Of a stretch of DNA of 64,000 nt, positions 21,429 to 28,703 are shown one piece after another. The translations under genes were made by a program, and so were the position numbers. The notes below the pieces were generated by a model, which was not told the DNA's origin, did not search any database, and saw only the letters and a program-made list of their open reading frames with translations. Where the stretch lies: NCBI GenBank assembly GCA_022548915.1, contig JAKZES010000014.1, positions 1-64,000 on the forward strand, given 5' to 3'. Every line of letters starts with the position of its first letter. Within the stretch, counting starts at the first letter, position 1. This stretch comes from Verrucomicrobiaceae bacterium E54 (lineage in GTDB: Bacteria > Verrucomicrobiota > Verrucomicrobiia > Verrucomicrobiales > Akkermansiaceae).

Positions 21429-22016
21429 ATGCCGACGTTTCCACTCAAAGACTTGGCAACCATCCGCATGGGGGTGACCCTGCGGGGTCGGGACGCCACC
21501 CGTCACGATCCCGCGGGACCCTATCGGCTGATCCAGATAAGCGACCTTGACGATGCCGGAGCGTTTCGAAACCGGGACTTCGTCCGGATTACGCCGCGAG
21601 AATCCTTCAACCGTGAACTGCTGTTGCGCTCCGGCGACCTGATCTTCCCCAATCGCGGCAGTCGGACGACGGCGGCAGTCTTCGACGACAGCGATCTTCC
21701 GGCTTTGGTCGGGCCGCAATTCTTCATCATCCGGCCAGTTTCCGACGAAATTCTCGGGGCCTATCTGGCGTGGATGCTGCGCACCCGCGAGGCCTTCTCC
21801 TACTTCGACGCCAACCGACGGGGGAGCAACGTGCTGACCCTTCAAAAGCCTGCGCTTGAGGCGTTCGAATTGCCGGTTCCCCCGCTTGAGGTTCAGCATG
21901 CCATCGTTGAAATCGACCGCCTCGGACACCTCGCCTCCGCTCTCGAATCCCGCCTCGCCGTCCTACGCTCCCTTCACCTAGAACAATCCTTACTCCAACG
22001 AGCCAAGCTCCCCTGA
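21429..22016 (+). CDS. Half-size type I restriction specificity subunit (HsdS-like, one target-recognition domain)
   Basis: 195 aa, less than half of a normal HsdS. It contains one target-recognition domain (residues about 1-150, with GDLIFPNRGSRTTAAVF and LTLQKPALEAFELPVPPLEVQHAIVEI), then one conserved helix (AIVEIDRLGHLASALESRL). The protein ends cleanly after the helix, with hsdM starting 3 bp later, so it seems a designed half-subunit rather than a broken gene. Single-TRD S proteins can dimerise to recognise palindromic sites or replace one half of HsdS. A complete two-TRD HsdS is encoded at 25170. Confidence 0.8.
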   Translation: MPTFPLKDLATIRMGVTLRGRDATRHDPAGPYRLIQISDLDDAGAFRNRDFVRITPRESFNRELLLRSGDLIFPNRGSRTTAAVFDDSDLPALVGPQFFIIRPVSDEILGAYLAWMLRTREAFSYFDANRRGSNVLTLQKPALEAFELPVPPLEVQHAIVEIDRLGHLASALESRLAVLRSLHLEQSLLQRAKLP

Positions 22017-22019
22017 CCC

Positions 22020-23516
22020 ATGGCCAAGCCCATTCACAACCAAGCCGAAATCAACGAGGCCGCCTGGCGCGCCTGCGACACCTTCCGTGGCCTCGTCGAT
22101 GCCGAGAACTACCGGAACTACATCCTCGTGATGCTGTTCTGGAAGTACGCCTCCGACGTCTGGCGCGACCACCGCGACCGCTACATGAAGGAATACGACG
22201 GTGACGAGGTCCGCGTGCAGCGCCGGCTCTCCCGCGAACGCTTCCAGCTCCCCGAGGGCGCCGATTTCTACTCGCTCTACGAGCAGCGCAGCCGCACCGA
22301 CATCGGGGAAAAGATGAACATCGCCCTGGCCGAAATCGAGGAGGCCAACAAGGCCAAGCTCGAAGGGGTCTTCCGCGAGGTCGACTTCAACTCCGAATCG
22401 AAGCTCGGCGAAACACGCGACCGCAATCCGAAGCTCAAGCAGCTGCTCGAGGACTTCGCCGACAAGCGGCTCGACCTTCGCCCGTCGGTCGTCGGCTCGG
22501 AGGACGTCATCGGCAACGTCTATGAATACCTTCTGGAACGCTTCGCCTCGGACGCCGGGAAAAAGGCCGGCGAGTTCTACACCCCGGCCCAAGTCTCGCG
22601 CCTCATCGCCCGCATCCTCGATCCGAAGAAGGGCGACACGATTTGCGACCCGGCCTGCGGCTCCGGCTCGCTGCTCATCCAGGTCGGCCGTCAGGCGGAC
22701 GAGCGGGACTTCGCCCTCTTCGGTCAGGAAATGAACGGCACCACCCACGCCCTGTGCCGGATGAACATGTTCCTTCACGGCATGGACAGGTTCGAGATCA
22801 AGTGGGGCGACACGCTGCGCAACCCGCGCCTCGTCGAGGGCGACCAGCTCATGAAATTCGACATCGTCGTCGCCAATCCGCCCTTCTCGCTCGACAAGTG
22901 GGGACAGGACGCGGCCGGGGCTGACCCTTACGTAAGGTACCACCGCGGCATCCCGCCGAAGTCGAAAGGCGACTACGCCTTCATCACCCACATGATCGAG
23001 ACCGCCCGCGAGGGCACCGGAAAGGTCGGCGTGGTCGTGCCCCACGGCGTCCTCTTCCGCGGCGCTGCCGAGGGCAAGATCCGCAAGGCGCTGATCGAGG
23101 AGAACCTCCTCGAAGCCGTCATCGGCCTGCCCGCCAACCTGTTCTTCGGTACCGGCATCCCCGCCGCCATCCTGATCTTCAACAAGGGCAAGACCCATGG
23201 CGACGTCCTCTTCATCGACGCCTCCCGCGAGTTCAAGGATGCCAAGAACCAGAACGTCCTGACGGAGGAGCACCTCGACAAGATCGTCGCCACCTACCGC
23301 GCCTTCGAGACGGTGGACAAGTACGCCTACCGCGCCACCCCGCAGGAACTCGCTGACAACGATTTCAACCTCAACATCCCGCGCTACGTCGATACCTTCG
23401 AGGAAGAGGAGGAGATCGACCTCGACGCGGTGAAGACGGAAATCAACACCCTGGAAGCTGAACTTGCCGCCGTTCGGGAGAAAATGAAGTCCCATTTGGA
23501 TCAAATTGGACTCTAA
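22020..23516 (+). CDS. hsdM: Type I restriction-modification system methyltransferase subunit HsdM
   Basis: 498 aa. This is the N6-adenine methyltransferase that protects host DNA and forms the M2S core with HsdS. The N-terminal HsdM helical domain (CDTFRGLVDAENYRNYILVMLFWKYASD) is followed by the AdoMet-binding segment GEFYTPAQVSRLI ... DPACGSGSLL (about residues 183-216) and the catalytic NPPF (about residue 285). The C-terminal tail (EEEEEIDLDAVKTEI) is the usual HsdS-contact helix. Translation is nearly contiguous with the upstream half-HsdS. Confidence 0.95.
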   Translation: MAKPIHNQAEINEAAWRACDTFRGLVDAENYRNYILVMLFWKYASDVWRDHRDRYMKEYDGDEVRVQRRLSRERFQLPEGADFYSLYEQRSRTDIGEKMNIALAEIEEANKAKLEGVFREVDFNSESKLGETRDRNPKLKQLLEDFADKRLDLRPSVVGSEDVIGNVYEYLLERFASDAGKKAGEFYTPAQVSRLIARILDPKKGDTICDPACGSGSLLIQVGRQADERDFALFGQEMNGTTHALCRMNMFLHGMDRFEIKWGDTLRNPRLVEGDQLMKFDIVVANPPFSLDKWGQDAAGADPYVRYHRGIPPKSKGDYAFITHMIETAREGTGKVGVVVPHGVLFRGAAEGKIRKALIEENLLEAVIGLPANLFFGTGIPAAILIFNKGKTHGDVLFIDASREFKDAKNQNVLTEEHLDKIVATYRAFETVDKYAYRATPQELADNDFNLNIPRYVDTFEEEEEIDLDAVKTEINTLEAELAAVREKMKSHLDQIGL

Positions 23517-23558
23517 ATGCTACTTGAAATACCCGTTCCGGGTGTTTAGAATAGCATT
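23516..23558. promoter_or_regulatory. Long palindrome overlapping the promoter of the NTase/winged-helix cassette (probable operator)
   Basis: Arms AATGCTA (23516-23522) and TAGCATT (23552-23558) pair outside, and AAATACCCG (23527-23535) with CGGGTGTTT (23539-23547) inside, around a 3-nt centre at 23536-23538. There is one G-T mismatch and a 4-nt internal loop. The dyad exactly brackets the -35 and -10 elements, as expected for autoregulation, perhaps by the winged-helix protein of the pair (inference). Confidence 0.65.
23524..23552 (+). promoter_or_regulatory. Internal sigma70-type promoter for the NTase/winged-helix pair
   Basis: TTGAAA (23524-23529), exactly 17 bp, then TAGAAT (23547-23552); close to the TTGACA/TATAAT consensus with optimal spacing. 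A start site would fall near 23558-23560, only a few bases before the ATG at 23564, so the message would be leaderless or nearly so. Confidence 0.7.
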
Positions 23559-23563
23559 AAAGA

Positions 23564-24160
23564 ATGAAAAAGCTCGATTCAACACTTCTCGACGAAGCCC
23601 TGAATCTCCTCGCCGAGCTGACATCAGACCACCCGCCACAGCACTGGGTGGTCTGCGGCGGCTCGTCGTTGTTGGCGCTTGGGCTGGTCAGTCGCGACAA
23701 AACCCGCGACGTGGACGTCCTAGCCCGCGCCGAGACTGATGGCTTGGTCAACGCCAGACCACTGCCTGACTGGCTCTACAAGGCAGCCGAGGAAGTCGGT
23801 AGCCAATTGGGGCTCTTGGAAAATTGGTTCAACACGGGACCATCCGACGACTCCTTTTTCCGCTTTGGATTCCCCGAAGGGATGGCAGCCCGCCTGATCC
23901 CGCGCGACTACGGCCCAGATGGAAATCTGCGCATCAGCTTCATCAGCCGCTACGATCAGATCTTTTTCAAGCTCTACGCCACGGCGGATTCAGACGCCGG
24001 ACGGCACTATGAGGATCTGCAGGATCTCCAGCCGACGGCTGAGGAGCTGCTTGCCGCCGCTCGCTGGACCCGCACCCAAGATCCCTCGGAAGGATTCCTC
24101 TTCGTCCTGGGAGGGGTCCTCAAGGCACTCGGTCATGAACCCCTCCTTGCACAACTTTAG
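23564..24160 (+). CDS. Nucleotidyltransferase-fold protein (DUF6036/AbiEii-like), putative toxin
   Basis: 198 aa, cytosolic. Nucleotidyltransferase core: VVCGGSSLLALGL (about residues 29-41), then DKTRDVDVLAR, which provides the paired acidic residues of the GS...DxD metal site, and a later ISFISRYDQIFFKL segment. Proteins of this type act as nucleotidyltransferase toxins (AbiEii/MenT class) or minimal nucleotidyltransferases. The next gene overlaps by 26 bp and encodes a winged-helix protein, the fold used by AbiEi antitoxins, although here the order is enzyme first. The pair has its own promoter in the gap after hsdM. Substrate and toxicity are inferred, not shown. Confidence 0.7.
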   Translation: MKKLDSTLLDEALNLLAELTSDHPPQHWVVCGGSSLLALGLVSRDKTRDVDVLARAETDGLVNARPLPDWLYKAAEEVGSQLGLLENWFNTGPSDDSFFRFGFPEGMAARLIPRDYGPDGNLRISFISRYDQIFFKLYATADSDAGRHYEDLQDLQPTAEELLAAARWTRTQDPSEGFLFVLGGVLKALGHEPLLAQL

Positions 24161-25157
24161 GGAAAGCCTGCAACAGCGGCTTCTCGACTTCCTCTGGCGG
24201 CAATGGTCCGCTCTGGGAGTGGCGGGCTATGCCCGCAGCGAGGACCCGTGGTTGATCGACCCTGAGGCCTTGCTGCTTTTCTCCACCCACATCGCCCGCC
24301 ACGACAGCCGCCTCTTCGACGAGATCCTCGACTGGCTCCACATCAACGGCAGCTGGATCAACCTGGGAAGGCTGGGAAGCCTGCATAAGGACGAACAGCT
24401 GGGCGATTCCGCCGTCCTCGCCGCCATCGCCGATCTCGTCTCGCGGGATTCCACCAACCAGAAGTGGAAGCTCCTCATCCGCCGGGTCGAGAAAGGGGAG
24501 TCCCCGGGCAGTACCATGGTTCGGCGGCTGTTTCCATCCATCCCGGTTCTCAAGGAACCGGATCCGGTCTTCCTCAGGCACGGCTTGGAGCGCGGCAGCA
24601 TCGAGCTCCGCGAGATGAGCCAGTCACCGCGGCCCGACCAACCCGCCACCTTCCTTTTCAAGCTCCGTGCCCTCTTCGGGGTGCAAGCCAGGGCGGAAGT
24701 CATGGCCTGGATGCTGGCCCACGAGAAGGGACACCCTGCGGAGATTGCCCGCCAAACCGGCTATTACCGCCGCAGCATCCAGAACGTCCTCAACGACCTC
24801 ACGGCGTCCGGCCACATTGGCTCCATGCGCGTGGGCAGGGAAAAGACCTTCTACATTCTCCGCCCCGACGAATGGCGCTTCCTGCTCACCTGGCCGAATG
24901 CGGAGACCTTCCCGCGATGGGTCAGCTGGGCTCCCTTGTTCCACGCGCTGCAAACCTTCCTCGATGCCCTCGGAAAGCCCGGCCTTGAGGAAAAGTCGGA
25001 GAATTTCCAGGCCATCCAGCTCCGCGAAGTGCTCAGGCAGGCATTTCCGTCGCTCTCACGCGCCTCCGCCACCCATGGCTGGGCCTCCACCCCCGATCTT
25101 CGTGGAACGGCCATCATCCCGTCGCTCCTCGCCGATCTGGATGCCCTCCTCGGCTAA
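24135..25157 (+). CDS. Winged-helix DNA-binding protein, putative antitoxin/regulator partner of the nucleotidyltransferase
   Basis: 340 aa from the ATG at 24135, inside the end of the preceding gene. The N-terminal half is helical and unrecognised (LLDFLWRQWSALG, LDWLHINGSW). The middle (about residues 175-235) is a clear winged helix-turn-helix: ARAEVMAWMLAHEKGHPAEIARQTGYYRRSIQNVLNDLTASGHI followed by a wing with GREKTFYIL. The C-terminal portion is Trp-rich and helical. Known AbiEi-type antitoxins combine an N-terminal winged helix with a C-terminal domain; here the order differs, so this would be a distinct type. Likely binds the palindrome upstream of the pair. Confidence 0.65.
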   Translation: MNPSLHNFRESLQQRLLDFLWRQWSALGVAGYARSEDPWLIDPEALLLFSTHIARHDSRLFDEILDWLHINGSWINLGRLGSLHKDEQLGDSAVLAAIADLVSRDSTNQKWKLLIRRVEKGESPGSTMVRRLFPSIPVLKEPDPVFLRHGLERGSIELREMSQSPRPDQPATFLFKLRALFGVQARAEVMAWMLAHEKGHPAEIARQTGYYRRSIQNVLNDLTASGHIGSMRVGREKTFYILRPDEWRFLLTWPNAETFPRWVSWAPLFHALQTFLDALGKPGLEEKSENFQAIQLREVLRQAFPSLSRASATHGWASTPDLRGTAIIPSLLADLDALLG

Positions 25158-25169
25158 TCTCCCATCGCC

Positions 25170-26462
25170 ATGCCCAAGCTCTCTCTCAACGCTTCGAAGA
25201 AAACCAAGCAGACCGCTGCGGGAGAGATTCCCGTGGATTGGGAGTGCGCGAAGCTAGAAAGGTTAATAGATAAACTCGAAGCTGGTGTGAGTGTTTCTGG
25301 TAGTGACCGACCTGCTGCTCGTAACGAGCAAGGAGTTCTTAAAGTCAGTGCCGTCAGCGATGGGCGTTTTCTACCCGATGAGAACAAGGCTATCGAAACA
25401 TCCGAGATTTTGCGGGCTAGGCTTCGCCCTCGAGTTGGTGCCATTCTAGTGAGTCGCAGTAATTCTCCGGAACTTGTCGGTGAATCAGCGTTAATCAAAG
25501 AAACACCAGGTAACTTGTTCCTCCCAGACAAACTTTGGCAAGTCCGGCTACTCAAAAATGCCAACGCAAGCGAAGAATGGCTATCTCAGGTACTTCGATT
25601 GCCGACAATACGGTTAGAAATGCGCAACCGAGCCTCTGGCACCAGTCAGAGTATGAAAAATATTTCAAAGTCTGCATTTCTAGGTATCCACGTAGCCCTT
25701 CCTCCACTCCCCGAGCAACGCAAGATCGCAGACATCCTCACCACCTGGGACGAGGCCCTCGAAAAGCTCGACGCCCTCATCGCCGCCAAGGACCGCCGCA
25801 AGAAGGCGCTCATGCTGCAGCTTCTCACGGGCAGGAAGCGCGTTGCCGGAGCAACGGGAGAATGGCGAACGACGACGCTCGCGCAGGTGCTCGAGCCGAC
25901 GCCGCGCCCGACTCCGAAACCCTCCAAACCATTTCTGGCCGCCGGCATCCGTAGCCACGGCCGGGGGGTGTTCCTGAAGCCTGACTTCATCCCTGCCGAC
26001 ATCGCTCTCGACGAACTCTACGAGATCAAGTCGGGCGACCTGATCGTCAACATCACCTTCGCCTGGGAGGGAGCCGCAGCGATCGTATCCGATGAAGCCG
26101 ATGGAGCCTTGGTTTCCCATCGCTTTCCGACCTTCTCGTTCAGAGCCGGCAAAGCCTCCCGTGCCTTCTTCCGCCACTACATCCGAACCAAGCGCTTCGT
26201 CTTCGATTGCGGACTCGCTTCGCCGGGCGGTGCCGGGCGGAACCGGGTGCTCAGCAAGACTGCATTTCTCAAGATCGGCCTCATGCTCCCACCCATCGAG
26301 GAGCAGGAAGCCATCGGTGAGATCCTCGACACCTGCGACGCCGAACTTACCCTCCTCCGCCGCCAACGCGACGCCCTCGACCTCCAGAAGCGCGGCCTCA
26401 TGCAGCGCCTCCTCACCGGCAAGATCCGGGTGGCGGTGGATGAACCGGTTGCATCGCCATGA
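25170..26462 (+). CDS. hsdS: Type I restriction-modification specificity subunit HsdS
   Basis: 430 aa with the full two-TRD layout: TRD1 (about 20-165), central conserved helix (LPEQRKIADILTTWDEALEKLDALIAAKDRRKKALMLQLLTG), TRD2 (about 230-375), distal helix with the same pattern (IEEQEAIGEILDTCDAELTLLRRQRDALDLQKRGLMQRLLTGKIRV, quoted in parts). It determines the DNA target of HsdM and HsdR. DNA for TRD1 (about 25250-25700) is visibly less GC-rich than the conserved helices and TRD2, suggesting TRD1 was exchanged recently. It is separated from hsdM by the NTase/winged-helix pair. Confidence 0.93.
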   Translation: MPKLSLNASKKTKQTAAGEIPVDWECAKLERLIDKLEAGVSVSGSDRPAARNEQGVLKVSAVSDGRFLPDENKAIETSEILRARLRPRVGAILVSRSNSPELVGESALIKETPGNLFLPDKLWQVRLLKNANASEEWLSQVLRLPTIRLEMRNRASGTSQSMKNISKSAFLGIHVALPPLPEQRKIADILTTWDEALEKLDALIAAKDRRKKALMLQLLTGRKRVAGATGEWRTTTLAQVLEPTPRPTPKPSKPFLAAGIRSHGRGVFLKPDFIPADIALDELYEIKSGDLIVNITFAWEGAAAIVSDEADGALVSHRFPTFSFRAGKASRAFFRHYIRTKRFVFDCGLASPGGAGRNRVLSKTAFLKIGLMLPPIEEQEAIGEILDTCDAELTLLRRQRDALDLQKRGLMQRLLTGKIRVAVDEPVASP

Positions 26463-26914
26463 ACGCCTGCGATTCCATATCATCCGGCCTGTCTCATGCC
26501 CCTTCAGGGCATGGGGTTGTGGTATGGTTCGTGGTCCCGGGGCATCGTCGGCCTGCGGCCTCCTCAGCCCCGGGCTGGAATCTACCGACCCTTCGGGCCG
26601 GTGCCCGGGTGCGATGCACCCGCCCGGAGACGTCATGCGCCCCCAACGGCGACCTCGATGCGATCCCGCAAGCCCGATGCGCCCCCAACGGCGACCTCGA
26701 TTCCACCCCACAAACCCGGCGCGCCCTCAACGGCGACCGCGATTTCACTCCGCAAATCCGGTGCGCCCCCAACGGGGGCCGGGAATCCAGCCCGGGGCTG
26801 AGCGAAGCGATGCCCCGGGTTGCGTTACCACCGGATTTCCCGCGCCCTGAAGGGGCGCGAGAAAGGTCCGCCCCGCCCTTGTCCCCAGCCTCCACCTGAA
26901 ACCCTCCGCGGCCG
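26463..26914. repeat. REP-type repeat array next to the RAYT transposase gene
   Basis: This 452-bp gene-free stretch is built from repeats. Two long imperfect inverted arms (26492-26582 and 26782-26862) share blocks such as CCCGGGGCATCG and CAGCCCCGGGCTGGA in opposite orientation. Between them lies a 42-bp tandem repeat (starts at 26635, 26677, 26719 and 26761) with the common core CCAACGGCGACC that decays in the last copy. Small GC hairpins (cccttcaggg, cgggccggtgcccg) occur in the arms. No spacers are present, so it is not CRISPR. Confidence 0.85.
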
Positions 26915-27367
26915 ATGCCTCAATCGCTCTCCAAGCTCTACATCCACCTCGTATTCTCAACGAAGAACCGCGACCGCATCCTGTCGGCCGAGGACGGCCC
27001 GGACCTGCATGCCTACATGGGCGGCACTCTGAACGGCCTGAAATGCATCCCGGTCGAGATCAACACGGAACCCGACCACGCCCACCTCCTCTTTCTTCTA
27101 TCTCGCACGGTTGCCCTGAGTGACGTCGTCGGTGCCGTCAAGAAGAGCGCCACCGAATGGCTTCGCGCCCGAGGCCCGGTTTATCGCGGTTTCCATTGGC
27201 AAAGCGGCTACGGTGCCTTCTCCGTGAGCGAGTCCAACCGGGATTCGGTCCGCGACTACATCCGCAACCAGCGCGAACACCAACGCACCCGGACCTTCCA
27301 GGAAGAATACCGTGCGCTACTGGAGAAATACCGCATCGACTACGACGAGCGCTATGTCTGGGATTGA
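26915..27367 (+). CDS. REP-associated tyrosine transposase (RAYT, IS200/IS605 TnpA-like)
   Basis: 150 aa, full-length for a Y1 HUH single-strand transposase. The HUH motif reads DHAHLL (H55, H57), and the catalytic tyrosine lies in VRDYIRNQREH (Y115, with Q119). The C-terminus EEYRALLEKYRIDYDERYVWD (in parts) matches a common subgroup that lacks TnpB. RAYT proteins cleave and move REP/REPIN palindromes; the repeat array directly upstream is the expected companion. No terminal ends of a complete IS are evident and there is no TnpB gene, so this is better read as a domesticated RAYT than as an IS200/605 element. Confidence 0.9.
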   Translation: MPQSLSKLYIHLVFSTKNRDRILSAEDGPDLHAYMGGTLNGLKCIPVEINTEPDHAHLLFLLSRTVALSDVVGAVKKSATEWLRARGPVYRGFHWQSGYGAFSVSESNRDSVRDYIRNQREHQRTRTFQEEYRALLEKYRIDYDERYVWD

Positions 27368-27383
27368 ACCATCCTCCAGCACC

Positions 27384-28703
27384 ATGAACGAAGACCTTCA
27401 AGCCCTCCTTGCAGCAAAGTCGGAATGGAGCTCCCTCCAGCCCCTCCAGCCCGATCGTGAGAAGCGCCTGTGGCAGAAGCTCCGCCTAGAATGGAACTAC
27501 CACTCGAACCACATCGAGGGCAACACGCTGACCTACGGTGAAACCGAGCTGTTGCTGCTCCACGATCAGACGCACGGCACCCACGACATCCGCGAGTATG
27601 TCGAGATGAAAGCCCACGATCTGGGCATCGAGCACCTGCGGAAGCTTGCCGCCGATCCTGAGCGGGGTCTCTCGGAGACCGACATCCGGGACCTGAACGA
27701 GATCATCCTCAAGGAGCCATTCTGGAAACCCACGGAAACGGCAGATGGTCAGCCGACTCGCAAGCAGATCATTCCTGGAGAATACAAGACGACGCCGAAC
27801 AACGTTCGCACAGCGACTGGCGAAGTTTTTGAGTTCGCCGCGCCCAACGAAGTCCCGGCGAAAATGAAGGCGCTGGTGGACTGGCTCTGGACGGAGCTTG
27901 AGGGGCCGATGGAAGACATCGCGATGGTGGCAGCGAAGCTTCACCACGATTTCGTCCTCATTCATCCTTTCGATGACGGCAACGGCCGGGTGGCGCGTAT
28001 GTTGGTCAACTACCTGCTGTTGCGGTCCGGATACCCGCCGATCATCATTCCGACCGAAGAGAAGAAGGCCTACCTCGCAGCGCTGCGCATGGCGGACGCC
28101 GGGGATCTTGCGGAGTTGGTGAACTACCTCAGAGACCGCGTCCGTGCGTCGCTCGAATTGGCAATCCGAGCCGGGAACGGAGAAAACATTGAGGAGCCGA
28201 GCGATGTGGAAAAACAGGTGGCGCTGTTTGTAAAAGGTGAATTGGCAGGGAACAAAGAAGGAGACATGCCGACCAAGGAAAATCTCGGCTACCTCTCAGA
28301 GATCAGTTTTCAGCCGTTCATCAAGGAGCTTGAGCGTAAGATGGAAGGGTTGAAGCCGATGTTTTCGAAATATGAGGTCGTTACCGAGAATCTAAGAGGA
28401 GCGGCTTCTACGGGAGCTGGAGTGTCGCAATCCGACATCAGCTTCCAGGTTCCGGGTGGACAAATCCTCATGACGTTCCGATTCATTCGATACCTGGGCG
28501 AAGCCGCGACACCCTTCGATCATGAAACCACGGTGGGGGTCCATTTCCCTCCGAAAAAATATACGATCACTCACGATGGTAACGTCCTTGTTTCCAAGCC
28601 CTATTCCGATCCCGTTCTGACCGAGGAGATCGACAACGTAACCTCCCGGATTCTTGCGAAGACCTTCGGGGTTGTTCGCGGCAAGGCGAGTCCGCGGACA
28701 TAG
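27384..28703 (+). CDS. Fic family protein (class II, self-inhibited AMPylase type)
   Basis: 439 aa from the ATG at 27384. The Fic core motif HPFDDGNGRVAR (starting at H194) has the catalytic His and all phosphate-binding residues intact, predicting NMP (usually AMP) transfer onto a target hydroxyl. Upstream, SNHIEGN (residues 41-47) matches the (S/T)xxxE(G/N) inhibitory helix of class II Fic proteins, so activity is held off in cis. A C-terminal roughly 150-residue part (about 285-439) is unrecognised and less GC-rich than the Fic domain. It sits between hsdS and hsdR, a place where Fic and other accessory genes are common in type I systems. Cellular target unknown. Confidence 0.92.
   Translation: MNEDLQALLAAKSEWSSLQPLQPDREKRLWQKLRLEWNYHSNHIEGNTLTYGETELLLLHDQTHGTHDIREYVEMKAHDLGIEHLRKLAADPERGLSETDIRDLNEIILKEPFWKPTETADGQPTRKQIIPGEYKTTPNNVRTATGEVFEFAAPNEVPAKMKALVDWLWTELEGPMEDIAMVAAKLHHDFVLIHPFDDGNGRVARMLVNYLLLRSGYPPIIIPTEEKKAYLAALRMADAGDLAELVNYLRDRVRASLELAIRAGNGENIEEPSDVEKQVALFVKGELAGNKEGDMPTKENLGYLSEISFQPFIKELERKMEGLKPMFSKYEVVTENLRGAASTGAGVSQSDISFQVPGGQILMTFRFIRYLGEAATPFDHETTVGVHFPPKKYTITHDGNVLVSKPYSDPVLTEEIDNVTSRILAKTFGVVRGKASPRT

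Noticed and set aside
20958-21929. 323-codon minus-strand frame covering the terminator, DUF3892 and half-hsdS genes
   Set aside because: The plus strand holds two recognisable genes here, and the minus-strand translation resembles no protein.
23919-24134. Long upstream extension of the winged-helix gene
   Set aside because: The 72 upstream codons are an alternative frame of the nucleotidyltransferase gene and are Ser/Arg-rich; the ATG at 24135 gives a sensible N-terminus.
26635-26790. Regular 42-bp repeats as a possible CRISPR array
   Set aside because: The repeats are adjacent and degenerate, with no unique spacers and no cas genes nearby; they belong to the REP/RAYT region.
26915-27367. 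A complete IS200/IS605 insertion sequence
   Set aside because: No TnpB gene and no clear element ends; the upstream REP array and protein type fit a RAYT instead.
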